A stretch of 64,000 nt of DNA. It comes from Siphonodentalium dalli. Taxonomy: Eukaryota > Mollusca > Scaphopoda > Gadilida > Siphonodentaliidae. The notes below the pieces were generated by a model. The model made no database searches. It had not been told where the DNA came from and saw only the letters and a list, made by a program, of their open reading frames with translations. The stretch's first letter is position 1. Each line of letters starts with the position of its first letter. The position numbers and the translations under genes are program-made. This document shows, piece after piece, positions 23,771 to 34,205 of the stretch. The stretch spans positions 50,894,443 to 50,958,442 of the forward strand of contig CP136068.1 of NCBI GenBank assembly GCA_032622095.1. The letters run 5' to 3'.

Positions 23771-24092
23771 AACACTTCGATGCCTACATTTTCATTGAGA
23801 TGCCGCGATGGACATTCAGTTATTTGATGTGGGGTGATTCAAAATCAAAATGGGACACGGTATGATTTCATAATTTACACTTCGAGTATGTTGTACACGT
23901 AACCATCCCTTACACACGTATACGTGATATCTGCATGTCGCACAGTAACATGTGGGCGTATACGTGTATATAACAAGAAAGTTAGCAAACTCAGCATATC
24001 AAGTTTTCTCTTTTGTTTTCTGTAATGTTTTAGATCTCCTGAGAAGTATCGGAGCGTTGTAAATTAATGGCATAAGTATGACATTTGCTACA
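23771..24092. other. Unannotated stretch
   Basis: ACACGTATACGTG and GGGCGTATACGTGTATAT form small local palindromic repeats at about 23916-23972. No gene is visible. Confidence 0.45.
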
Positions 24093-24341
24093 GGTACCAG
24101 TTATTTATACAAGGAGAAGTGTTTGTTCTTATTTTCTGGTCGAGACAGATCGAGACAGAACAGCCAGACATTTTCCGGGAACATCAGAGGAACGATATTC
24201 ATTATTCAAATGCTAGCATGAGATGTCTGCACGGAATATCGAAATATTTTATGTGCCGAGATGAAAGGACCCCAATTGGAATTCCTGGCGCATTTCATCA
24301 GTCAAAATCTTGCCATATTATACGTGCATTCCGCCAAGGTA
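24093..24341 (+). CDS. Candidate exon of an unrecognised gene
   Basis: A frame of about 83 codons runs from an acceptor-like TTTGCTACAG (ending at 24092) to a good donor context, CGCCAAG followed by GTAAATAC at 24342. The predicted peptide includes a hydrophobic stretch (VFVLIF), two Cys in MRCLHG and FMCRD, then TPIGIPGAF and a third Cys in SKSCH. The segment lies just upstream of duplication copy 2, as the weaker frame at 20140-20370 lies upstream of copy 1. No family is recognised. A decayed exon of a tandemly duplicated gene is one reading; chance is the other. Confidence 0.25.
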
Positions 24342-24489
24342 AATACTTACTACCAGCTAGCGTTTTAAATCCAAAGCAAGTTTAGCAACACCATCACTTG
24401 TTATTGGATCGAAACTCCTTGTTACTACGACGTTGTACACGTGAGAGCATATTAATTTTCAAATCACATCTGAAGTCACGTGTGACTCT

Positions 24490-25547
24490 TGTAGTCATCC
24501 GATGCGTTTTTTATTGGCGTTATCTGAATAATTAAGAAATATCTCCTGATTCGATTAAAGTGATGTGAAACACTCCGGTGTGGTGATCAAATAGAAATGG
24601 AGAATAATCTTGTTCAAACTAGTATTTTTTTACAAATAGTATTTTCAAATTGACAACACAGACCGTCATTCTTATATAAGAATTAAATGCAGTGACTCTC
24701 GATGGCGAAATCGTTTTCGTTAGTTTATCGCCGATAGATGCGTCTCGAATCCAGCAGTAAATATTTACAATTTAGCGTAGTTCTGACGATGTTTTCTGTG
24801 GAGTGCTACGGTCGATTTGCTTCAAATTTTCGGCGATGTTGGTAGAATCTTACATTCCTCCAGTTGTCATAGCGCCTGAATACTAACTTATCAGTTTCAC
24901 GCACCCGAAGAAGTACATAATGTGTGCAGTTATAACCTAAAAGTTTGAAAATGAATTCTTTTAACTTTTCAGTTACAAACTATTAACATTAATCTAAACA
25001 AGAGCTCGTTCTTATAATTTAATCCGTCATTCGCGATCGCATGCGAATCGCCATAAGTAGAAGGCAGAAGTGAAACGGGTGAAAAACTTTGAGATAATTT
25101 CCGAAGAAAATCACATATAAAGTTGGAACCAGACATGCTGTCACTCAGATAACCACATATAAAGTTGGAACCAGACATGTTGTCACTCAGATAACCACAT
25201 ATAAAGTTGGAACCAGACATGCTGTCACTCAGATAACCACATATAAAGTTGGAACCAGACATGCTGTCACTCAGATAACCACATATAAAGTTGGAACCAG
25301 ACATGCTGTCACTCAGATAACCACATATAAAGTTGGAACCAGACATGCTGTCACTCAGATACATGTATCTAATTACTGATTGATCGGGTGGCGTCAAGAA
25401 TTCATCGTTTTATTGGCTAGTGGCAAGTGATCACACAATTGCGTTACAAGTGTTCCTGGTATATTTTGGCTGTTGTTGATACCCCGTATTTGCAAATGTT
25501 AGCACATGTCTTGTTGATTTCTCTTGGTACTTGTGCGCTGAAGGTTA
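24490..25547. repeat. Segmental duplication, copy 2, left part
   Basis: This aligns with 20371-22200 minus the hAT element. It carries about 370 bp (24545-24915) not seen in copy 1. It also carries an amplified 42-bp unit (25112-25363) that is single-copy in copy 1. The alignment resumes after the Harbinger-like element at 27222-27530. Confidence 0.7.
25112..25363. repeat. 42-bp minisatellite, six copies
   Basis: Units start at 25112, 25154, 25196, 25238, 25280 and 25322 with CACATATAAAGTTGGAACCA and are nearly identical. The unit is 14 codons long, so the minus strand stays open for 142 codons (24969-25397), repeating a Ser/Gly-rich 14-mer. I regard that frame as an artefact. The single-copy equivalent in duplication copy 1 is at about 21940-21985. 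Confidence 0.95.
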
Positions 25548-25810
25548 AGGTTGTTCCACACCGGGCGCGAGCGAGCGACTATAAAGGCCGTTTGCTAACG
25601 TCCGTAGCAGTTCAAAGCGCGCGATTTTTATGTTCACACCACAAGCGACCGACTCGCTGACCACGAGGCGATTATAGCAGTGATTTTATGCTTCGTCGAA
25701 TTGTCGCTTTGTTGCAAACCAGCGAGATAATTGGACGGCTCTCAAATAGGTGTTTATACGACCGTTATTTTTTTTATTTGATGACGGCACACTGATTTGT
25801 CGCCGCGATA

Positions 25811-25855
25811 ATGGAGGACTTTAGCGAGAGGCTAATAATCGAAGTACAACGCATG
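25811..25855 (+). pseudogene. Possible start of a MADF-like protein of the Harbinger element
   Basis: An ATG at 25811 begins MEDFSERLIIEVQR, which resembles the opening helix of MADF domains (acidic residue, F, then RLIxxV). The frame then runs into a GTCTGTATG-type microsatellite and reads Cys/Val/Tyr repeats until a stop at 26005. If the assignment is right, the rest of the domain has been lost. Fourteen residues are too few for certainty. Confidence 0.35.
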
Positions 25856-25965
25856 TGTGTCTGTATGGCATATGTGTGTCTGTATGACTGTGTGTGTCTG
25901 TATGACTGTATGTATGTATGCATGTATGCCATGTGTGTCTGTATGACTGTATGTCTCTATGACCA
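25855..25965. repeat. TGTGTGTCTGTATG microsatellite
   Basis: Variants of GTGTGTCTGTATGACT and TATGTATGCATG repeat through this stretch inside the Harbinger-like element. It extends the upstream frame artificially. Confidence 0.8.
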
Positions 25966-26221
25966 AATAATTAAACCATTTATTTTTGTTATTTTTCGTG
26001 ACTGAAATTCCACCTTAGATTACTATATTCAGTTTATTCCTTGTAAAGAACTAAAATCATGGACCGTATAATCTGCTCCATTGGCTGGTAAATTATATTT
26101 TGGTATAATCAGGGGAAATGATAAAGAATATAACGAGGCTAGTTCATTCCAAAAGACGTTGTGGTAAACATGAGACAATGCATTCATCAACTAATAATAA
26201 TCGCGTATTACCTGGTGGGAG

Positions 26222-27017
26222 CACTGTTATAACTAATGTGTAGAAACGATTACACATCAAATGTGTAAACCCGGTTAATACACATAGCAATGTGTAGTTT
26301 TACATACAAATACATTGACCAAGTGCCGTTCTACACATAATGTGTACATTTTATTACACACACTTGTGTAAGAATGTACATCGTGCGCATTGCGTGCCTT
26401 CAGTTTCATAGTCTGCTACATGACGACGATATTGTTTGAGTATATGTTTTGGAATACAATTTACTACTGTCTCAATACCCATGTAATTTTAAGTGACGAG
26501 AATAAACAAATTGTAGACAAGGAATGTAAGTTCAGAATTCCGACTTGTGAGTATTGTATTAATGATATATGAGGATATATCTGTTAAAACTTTCATGAAG
26601 AATACTGCTCTTACTCTTGTTTATATGATTGTTGTAATACGTTAATACTAATCACGTGCAACCACGCCACGACCATGGTTTGTTCATTTAAAACGAAAAC
26701 TCACACATGACAGAGCAAAATATTACGTACCATTGTACGCCATGAAAGTTTTAACATATAAATCTCCATTTGCCATGAAAACTATATACCCACAGTTCGG
26801 AATACTGAACTTTACATTCTTGTCTACGATATATATGTGTAAGAATTTGCACAACATGTGTAAGGCATAGGTGTTGATTTTATGCACACCAGTGTGTATA
26901 CATGTGTATAAATTGACCCATTTATTGTGTAAAATATGTTTAAGATAAAAAATGAATAATGGTTGTGTAGCAGGGCTACACGTTGTTTGTAGAAACCCTA
27001 CACATTAGTCATAAGTG
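26222..27017. mobile_element. TIR element nested in the Harbinger-like element
   Basis: The left end CACTGTTATAACTAATGTGT at 26222 pairs with the right end finishing at 27017 (inverse CACTTATGACTAATGTGT), with a short indel. The interior is dotted with ACACAT...ATGTGTA half-sites, for example 26252-26305, 26330-26375 and 26840-26915. No TSD could be fixed. The ACACATxxATGTGTA style and CACT terminus recall the element at 39848-40370. Confidence 0.55.
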
Positions 27018-27221
27018 TGTGGGGTGGAGGTATCCCCCATGCAGCCACCGGACTCCCATGAAATTAGCGTACACACAGAATAATAACCTGACTATCGCGC
27101 GCGACGAAGCGTTTCAGTCGCTTGCGGTGTGGACATAACAATCGCGCTCTTTGAACTGCTACGGACGTTAGAAAACGGCCGTTATAATCGCTCGCTCGCG
27201 CCCGGTGTGGAACAACCTTTA

Positions 27222-27560
27222 GCAGTACGGTTATTGATGGGGCAGTCCTACCCGAAAGAATTCTGATGCAACATCGACATTCCCTTCTAAATTGTAAAAA
27301 CTATCGAAAAGTGTTCATGGATATTTTAGGCACGCTGCATATGTGTGGTCATATATCTCGATGCTGCTGTTGATTTCTGGTTTAATTGTTGACAGGCTGT
27401 ATAACGAAAATTAATTAAGAAATTTAGGTTGTCGATAAATAACCGCAATGGCTAAATGTGTGACAAGCAATTGTTATATATTATTACTTGGATTGACAGT
27501 TATGAATAAATGATATCGGCTGAATCGTTATTTAGTGGTAATTACGTCAACTGTACATCC
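27222..27560. repeat. Segmental duplication, copy 2, right part
   Basis: This continues the alignment with copy 1 after the Harbinger-like insertion. GATGCAACATCGACATTCCC, ATTTTAGGCACGC, GTGGTCATAT, AAATTTAGGTTGTCGA and TGGATTGACA match 22260-22485 in order. Confidence 0.7.
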
Positions 27561-27584
27561 GGTCACGGTAACTGAGAAATCCAA

Positions 27585-28020
27585 CATTCATAATGTAAAT
27601 ACGCCAAGCGGTCCACCACCTCGCAATTTTGAGTCCCAACAAAACATAACAAACCGTTCCTTTAGAACAAAATGTTGTAGAATATAAGCGATAACACGGG
27701 GAGTTTTTTGTACATATTTCGTTACGCTGGGGGAGCTCTTCGCTTGAGGTATATGTAGTAGATGGAGAAGCTTGTCCATTGCATCATGTTCATTCATTCA
27801 TAAAATATCGCCCACACACGTCGATTTCAACGAAACTCGACCATTTTGTAGCTGTCACTTCATCGAATTCACGTGGACCTAAATTATCTGCTGCTGTGTT
27901 CTTAATTATATGTGTCTCTTCAATTCAAGAAATAGTAGGATTATATTATATCTATGGATTACCAGATGGGTGTATATACTATATAGTCGTATGATAAATA
28001 ATTATGTTTTAAAATATACA
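27585..28020 (+). pseudogene. Decayed gene fragment, copy 1 (membrane-protein-like)
   Basis: About 430 bp aligns with the reverse complement of 42640-43151. The match begins at TAATGTAAA, passes CCACCTCG, AGAATATAA and GCTGGGGGAGC, and continues through a 45-bp block around GAAATAGTAGGATTATATTA. Translated pieces conserved in both copies include PPR, GGALRL and a hydrophobic segment (SAAVFLIIC here) that could be a membrane span. Frames are broken by stops near 27760 and by indels. I do not recognise the family. A decayed type I membrane protein 3' exon is my inference; a non-coding repeat with chance frames is the alternative. Confidence 0.4.
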
Positions 28021-28336
28021 TAATCCGATTAAACGCTCCGAAATTACTATTTCTTCGGCTTCGGGGAAACAAAAATTATATTATATTGGCGTGAAATAGC
28101 CAGCCCTATTTCCCCTCGATTGTGTCTTCTGAACACCTATTTATTTGGAACAATAGCAGGCAGAATAATAACTTTATTATCGGGACACTTATTGATTATT
28201 GCTGTCAACACGATTTCACACAGTAAACATATACTAACCACGATTTAACCATGCATGCCGTATCCTGCCGCTCGACAATAGTCTTGGTTGCAATTCAAAA
28301 GACACTACCTCGGGGAAAATAGCTCTCGCTATTCCG
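28021..28336. other. Unannotated stretch
   Basis: I see nothing beyond short low-information sequence leading into the 38-bp repeat. Confidence 0.45.
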
Positions 28337-28526
28337 CCCTAATGGAGTCAATAAGTGTATACTATCGTTGAGTACCCTAATGGAGTCAATATGTTTATAC
28401 TATCGTTGAGCACCCTAATGGAGTCAATATGTTTATACTATCGATGAGTACCCTAATGGAGTCAATAGGTGTATACTATCGTTGAGTATCCTAATGGAAT
28501 CAATAGGTGTATACTATCGTTGAGTA
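28337..28526. repeat. 38-bp tandem repeat, five copies
   Basis: Units start at 28337, 28375, 28413, 28451 and 28489 with CCCTAATGGAGTCAATANGT (TCCTAATGGAAT in the last), followed by TATACTATCGTTGAG. Divergence is low. There is no coding capacity. Confidence 0.95.
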
Positions 28527-29479
28527 GTTCACTACACCTGGCAATGCATCATGAATGCAACATTGTATAAGTTGGTCGCCACAGCCGTATATAAACAGTT
28601 TAATAAGCAATGACAACAAGTGGTCGATAAATACAATACGATTCCATATTATGTAATAATGGGTACATGGTTAGTATACGTATGGGATAGATTTTGGTTG
28701 ACTGCCTGCAACGGTCGCTAAGTGTCCCCGTTGTATGCGTGATTGTTCTGTCTGCGATTGTTCCAAAGAATTCGTCTGGACTGTTCTGTCATCACAATGT
28801 GTATTGTGTACATCAACGGAGACCAAGCAAAACGAGTAGAGCGAAGGGAGCTAATTTGCACTCTAGACGATGTCTCTCGTCGACAAGAAAATATCATCAA
28901 TATTTCCGGATAACAGTTGTTTGCAATACGATTGATCGTAACTTGTCAACACCCTGCTTGAGGACACGTAATAGAGCATACTCAGGACCGGGAAACGACA
29001 TTTCAGAATTCCCTTTTCTTCTTTATGTTCCAAATATACCATCAAGCTATTTAGTATAATTAATGAGTTATTTCACAACTCATCTAGGCTACTTTAGAGA
29101 ATACATTGTCCTAACAATATTGACCTTGACCTTGTAAGCCAGTGCATTCTATTATATGGGAGGCTCGCATATATATACGAGAATGCACTGCAAATGAACT
29201 TTAATATTGCACAGCGCAGCTCCCGTCATGAAAGAGTTATATATTCTATTTTGAAAAGTCACATTTATATAGGTACGCGGATTCATATTTAGATATCAAA
29301 ACATTGTAACAGCTCATTTGCAATCTCTTTTGGTTGAGTTAATTATTTAGCTGAAAAAAAAAACGATGAATACCAACTTAGATGTGAGACATCTCTCCCC
29401 CATTTCCGAGAAAATTATTACCTATGGGTTCCCCACTTTAATGCTGAGCACTTGCATGCTAACTGCTTGCAGTTTCCGG
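28527..29479. other. Unannotated stretch with a hairpin relic
   Basis: A 121-codon plus-strand frame at 28694-29059 starts with a non-ATG codon, contains many Arg/Ser/Cys residues and has no recognised domain; 60-codon frames lie opposite it. At 29137-29190 the phrase GCCAGTGCATTCTATTATAT and its imperfect inverse resemble the palindromes at 23401 and 23549. Confidence 0.45.
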
Positions 29480-31857
29480 TTTTCTGTCCTGAGATAGGGA
29501 ACCCGGTCACGGGGGGTGGGTCATTTCGTTTGACGCTTGGTGCGTTACGCCAGCATTTCTCTGTCCTGAGATAGGGAATCTGGTCACGGGGGTTGGTCAG
29601 CTCAGATGACGCTTGGCACGTTACGTCACCATTACTCTGTCCGGAGATAGGGAATCCGGTCACGGGGGTGGGTCAGCTCGTATGGCGCTTGGCACGTTAC
29701 GCCAGCATTTCTCTGTCCGGAGATAGGGAATCCAGTAACGCGGGGTGGGTCAGCTCGTATGAAGCTTGGCGCGTTACGCCAGAATTTCTCAGTCCTGAGA
29801 TAGGGAATCCGGTAACGGGGGTGGGTCAGTTCGTAAGACGCTTGGCATGTTACGCCACCATTTCTCAATCCTGAGATAGGGAATCCGGTACCGGGTGTGG
29901 GTCAGCTCGTATGAAGCTTGGCGCGTTACGTCAGCATTTCTCAGTCCTGAGATAGGGAATCCGGTAACGGGGTGGGTCAGCTCGTATGAAGCTTGGCACG
30001 TTACGCCAGCATTTCTCAGTCCTGAGATAGGGAATCCCGTTCCGGGGGTGGGTCAGTTCGTATGAAGCTTGGCACGTTACGCCATCATTGCTCAGTCCTG
30101 AGATAGGGAATCCCGGAACGGGGGTGGGTCAGTTCGTATGAAGCTTGGCACGTTACGCCAGCATTTCTCAGTCCTGAGATAGGGGATCCCGGAACGGGGG
30201 TGGGTCAGTTCGTATGAAGCTTGGCACGTTACGCCAGCATTTCTCAGTCCTGAGATAGGGAATACGGTAACGGGGGGTGGGTCAGTTCGTAACACGCTTG
30301 GCACGTTACGCCAGCATTTCTCAGTCCTGAGATAGGGAATCCGACCACGGGGTGAGTCAGTTCGTACGACGCTTGGCACGTTACGCCACCAGTTCTCAGT
30401 CATGAGACAGGGAATCCGGTAACGGGGGTAGGTCATGCAGTTCGTAAGACGGTTGGTGCGTTACCCCAGCATTTCTCTGTCCTGATGAGATAGGAAATCC
30501 GGTAACTGGGCTGGGTCAGCTCGTACGAAGCTTGGTGCGTTACGTCAGCATTTCTCAGTCCTCAGATAGGGAATCCGGTAACGGGGGTAGGTCAGTTCGT
30601 AAGACGCTTGGCGCGTTACCTCAGCATTTCTCAGTCCTGAGATATGGAATCTGGACACGGGGGTGGGTCAGCTCGTATGAAGCTTGACGTGTTACGTCAG
30701 CATTTCTTTGTCCGGAGATAGGGAATCCGGTAACGGGGGGTGGGTCAGCTTGTATGAAGCTTGGCGCGTTACGCCAGCATTTCTCTGTCCTGAGATAGGG
30801 AATCCAGTCACGGGGTGAGTCAGTTCGTAAGACGCCTGGCGTGTTACGTCAGCATTATTTGTCCAGAGATATGGAACCCGGGTGGGTCATGTCGTAATAT
30901 GCTTGGCATATTAAGTCATTATTTCTCAGTCCGAAGATAGGGAATCCGGTCACGGGGTGGGTCAGCTCGTATGATACTTTCCGCATTACATCATCATTTC
31001 TCTGTATGCCTTATGTCTGCATTTCTCTGTCCTGTGATAGGGAACCAGGTAACGGGGGGTGAGTCAGTTCGTAAGTCGCTTGACACTTTACGCCAGCACT
31101 TCTCAGTCCTGAGATATGGAATCCGGTAACGGGGTGAGTCAGTTCGTACGACGCTTGGCGCGTTACGTCAGCATTTCTCAGTCCGGATATCGGGAATCCG
31201 GTAACGGGGGTGGGTCAGCTCGTACGAAGCTTGGCGCGTTACGCCAGCATTTCACAGTCCTGAGATAGGGTCAGATCGTATGGAGCTTGGCGCGTTACGT
31301 CACCATTTCTCTGTCCTGAGATAGGGAATCCAGTAACGGGGGTGTGACGCTTTGCGCGTTACGCCAGCATTTTTCGTCCTGAGATAGGGAATCCGGTAAC
31401 GGGGTGGGTCAGCTCGTATGAAGCTTGGCGCGTTACGCCAGCATTTCTCAGTCCTGATATATGGAATCCGGTAACGAGGGTGGGTCAGCTCGTATGAAGC
31501 TTGGCGCGTTACGCCAGCATTTCTCAGTCCTGAGATAGGGAATCCGGTAACGGGGGTTGGTCAGCTCGTATGAAGCTTGGCGCGTTATGTCAGCATTTCT
31601 CAGTCCTGAGATAGGGAATCCGGTAACGGGGGTGGGTCAGTTCGTAAGACGCTTGGCGCGTTACGCCAGTACTTCTCAGTCCTGATATAGGGAATCCGGT
31701 AACGGGGGTGCACGGTTCAGTTCGTAAGACGCTTGGCACGTTACGTCAGCATTATTTGTCCAGAGTTAGGGAACCCGGTGGGTCAGGTCGTAAGATGCTT
31801 GGCATATTAATTCATCATTTCTCTGTCAGAAGATCGGGAATCCGGTCACGGGGTGGG
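29480..31857. repeat. 76-bp satellite, left block (about 31 copies)
   Basis: The unit reads CTGAGATAGGGAATCCGGTA, then a G-rich GGGGGTGGGTCAG, TCGTATGAAGCTTGGCGCG and TTACGCCAGCATTTCT. Spacing is 75-78 bp, with many substitutions and small indels. A period of 76 is not a multiple of three, so frames rotate through the unit and give minus-strand frames up to 114 codons (30092-30436). These are not genes. The array is interrupted by a hAT MITE at 31858 and resumes at 32331. Confidence 0.95.
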
Positions 31858-32330
31858 CAGGGTCCGCGCTGGACCGAAATTTACTTTTGCCAAATAATTT
31901 GCCAAATGAACATATTTTTTGCCAAATTAGCATTTGCCAGATGCTATCCCTGATAGTATAATTTTCTGCAACGTTAATTATTATGCTTCGACACTCGCGG
32001 TTTTGAACGACTTTTGATATATTTAGAAAAGCAGTTAATTAATAATAATTGATTATACTCGCATATATATTGTGGTTTATCATACAACAATAAGCCAAAC
32101 GCCCAACAATACAATTGTAGAAGGGTTGCTAAGTGGTGTTAACTTTTCCTCAACCTTATAAAACGCCACTAATATAAATAGTTTCCTGAAAAAAACAATG
32201 GTAATGATTTACCAATATTTTTCAAATTGCTTGAGGAATTAAAAAGTGACTTGCCAAATGAAAATATTTTTTGCCAAATGTGAATTATTTTTGCCATTGG
32301 CAAATTTGGCAGGTGTCCGCGCGAACCCTG
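31858..32330. mobile_element. hAT MITE, 473 bp, inserted in the 76-bp satellite
   Basis: The ends are CAGGGTCCGCGC and an inverse reading CAGGGTTCGCGC. The TSD GGGGTGGG is perfect (31850-31857 and 32331-32338) and is itself part of the satellite unit. Subterminal TTTGCCAAAT motifs crowd both ends. CGCTGGACCGAAA after the left terminus is shared with the hAT element at 20455, so the two are relatives. No coding sequence remains. Confidence 0.9.
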
Positions 32331-32840
32331 GGGGTGGGTCAGTTCGTATGATGCTTGGAGCATTACATCATCATTTCTCTGTCCTGAGATAGCAAACCCG
32401 GTAACGGGGTGGGTCAGCTCGCATGCCGCTTGGTGCGTTACGTCAGCATTTCAGTCCTGAGATAGGGAACCAGGTCACGGGGTGGGTCAGATCGTATGAA
32501 GCTTGGCGCGTTACGTCAGCATTTCAGTCCTGAGATAGGGAACCAGGTCACGGGGGTGGGTTAGTTCGTAAGTCGCTTGGCACGTTACGCCAGAATTTCT
32601 CTGTTTCTCTGCCCTGAGATAGGGAATCCGGTCACGGGGTGGATCAGTTCGTAAGACGCTTGGCATGTTTGTTACGTCAGCATTATTTGTCCAGAGATAG
32701 GGAACGCGGGGTGGGTCAGGTCGTAAGATGCTTGGCATATTAAGTCATCACTTCTCTGTCAGAAGATAGGGAATCCGGTCACTGGGTGGGTCAGTTCGTA
32801 AGACGCTTGACGCATATCTTTCTGCAGATATTGAATCCGC
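32331..32840. repeat. 76-bp satellite, right block (about 6-7 copies)
   Basis: This is the continuation of the 29480-31857 array after the MITE. The units are more irregular, with insertions such as a doubled CTCTGTTTCTCTG at about 32600. The last unit fades at CTGCAGATATTGAATCCG near 32822-32840. Confidence 0.9.
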
Positions 32841-32864
32841 TTCATATCCGGATAAGTGTGGATT

Positions 32865-32975
32865 TGTTGTGAACCCTATGTGCGGTCTTTCCTCCACCCG
32901 GAAAACGGCATGATATGGATAGCGGTTGAAACGGCAATAAACCACTAATAAACATAAACGGGGTATATGAGCTGG
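32865..32975 (+). mobile_element. 3' part of a SINE, same family as 37073-37366
   Basis: GTGCGGTCTTTCCTCCACCC, then AGCGGTTGAAACGGCAATAA and CTAATAAACA match the tail region of the complete SINE at 37073-37366 (read on its minus strand). The tRNA head is missing or unrecognisable. A partial repeat of the tail (AATAAACAAAAACAAT) follows near 32998. Confidence 0.65.
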
Positions 32976-33654
32976 AGACTAAAATGCGATGAACCACAAT
33001 AAACAAAAACAATCTAGTTTAAATCGTTCACTGTTTGGTATAAAGCTTCAAGGACATTCATAGTATATATGATTTATGTGGAGAAAAGAGTTCACTTTCG
33101 TGCATACAATGTATTAGATTGAATATCATAGGGTTGTATATGTCAGATTTCGATGGCTGTTGTCATCCACATTACGATGTACAGTTGTAAGTTTTAGTTG
33201 TTGAGGAAAGATCGGAATTGATGTTGGGAAATTGCACCAGACACTACAGAAACCCCGACAGACAACTGACTAACTTGCACATATGGGGAACAGTGGGTGT
33301 TGCGTAATGTGACACAAGGTCAATTTACGACACCAACCTGAGTCTGATATGTGTGATTTTGTTTTGCAAATCAAAGGTATGGAGTATGAAGAACTAACTC
33401 GAACTTTCATTTCACCCAAACCTTGGGTGTTTATTTCACACCACTTTCTGGGATAACCTGTGTGTCGACTGAGAACCTGCGTGCCAATTGAGGAGAACAC
33501 GCGAAGGATTTGTGTAAATGTTAGCCCAAACGACATTTCGAAGTAACGACTGCTTTGTTGTTTATTTCGAGGAATAATACCGCATCATATGAATTCAGCC
33601 CAAATATATTGACAGGTGTCAAGGGTCTAACTCTATACTGAGCAATAAAAAACT
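32976..33654. other. Unannotated stretch
   Basis: An 88-codon minus-strand frame at 33270-33536 starts with ATG and is hydrophobic at its N-terminus, but it has no recognised domain and no supporting splice signals. Nothing else is visible. Confidence 0.4.
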
Positions 33655-34205
33655 AATATAATAAATACCGAGTATATTTAATTTAACGCCAATGGGTCGT
33701 TTATGTGCGTTTAAGAGTGTATTTATGCTTAAAGCAAAGTGAAATAACGATCTTAAAATGAATTGGCCGGTATATTTTATTAGTTATCAGGGTTACCAGG
33801 GTCGTAGTTGCATAAATTACAATATATTTTTATGCTAAGATAATTGCGTGGTAATTTGTTTGTTAATGGATTGATCGGTATTCAGGTTAACACAAATCCC
33901 ATATATGGAAATTCCAAATATGGAAAGTGACTTGCGCATGCGCAAAACAGATACAATGGTCTTACTAAAAACGAAGCAATTAACGATTGATAAAAACACA
34001 CACACCGACGCAGTTAAATAATGACATTAGATGGTCGTGTATTTCGTCTTTAAGAGTGTGTTAATGTCTAAATCGTGTGATTAACTACTTAAAAATTATT
34101 TCGACTACATATTTCGATAATTATCAGGTCCGCAGTTCGATCATGAAAATATTTCTGACTTTTATCTTAAGATTATTGCTTGGTATTTCAGACATTTTCT
34201 CCGAA
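33655..34205. repeat. Diverged ~341-bp tandem duplication
   Basis: TTTAAGAGTGTATTTATGCT at 33710 recurs as TTTAAGAGTGTGTTAATGTC at about 34051. AGTTATCAGGGTTACCAGGG at 33783 recurs as AATTATCAGGTCCGCAG at 34124. Later phrases ATTACAATATATTT and TAAGATAATTGCNTGGTA also pair. The 96-codon frame at 34077-34367 crosses the second copy and is hydrophobic and low-complexity; I do not call it. Confidence 0.5.

Larger units (their letters stand above)
25548..27218. mobile_element. PIF/Harbinger-like element, 1671 bp, TTA target site
   Basis: Long TIRs of about 112 bp start AGGTTGTTCCACACCGGGCG at 25548 and end with its inverse at 27218. The arms differ at roughly ten positions. Both ends are flanked by TTA (25545-25547 and 27219-27221), the 3-bp target typical of PIF/Harbinger. 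The nuclease gene is absent. Near the left end is a short frame resembling the start of a MADF-type DNA-binding protein, which Harbinger elements often encode. A second TIR element is nested inside. Duplication copy 1 lacks this insertion, which confirms the boundaries. Confidence 0.85.

Noticed and set aside
24969-25397. 142-codon minus-strand frame with a Ser/Gly-rich 14-residue repeat
   Set aside because: Six of its repeats are the 42-bp minisatellite, and the flanking parts have no domain. The paralogous segment with one unit does not preserve the frame.
25811-26005. 64-codon Cys/Tyr/Val-rich protein
   Set aside because: Beyond the first 14 residues the peptide is the translation of a GTCTGTATG microsatellite inside a transposon.
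28694-29059. 121-codon plus-strand frame as a gene
   Set aside because: It starts with a non-ATG codon, other frames are open opposite, and it shows no domain or splice support. I kept it only as a note in the stretch entry.
29418-32945. Repeat peptides (RTDPP...RIPYLRTEK type) read as possible genes
   Set aside because: They follow the 76-bp satellite with rotating frames and are broken by stops at irregular points. No initiation context or domain is present.
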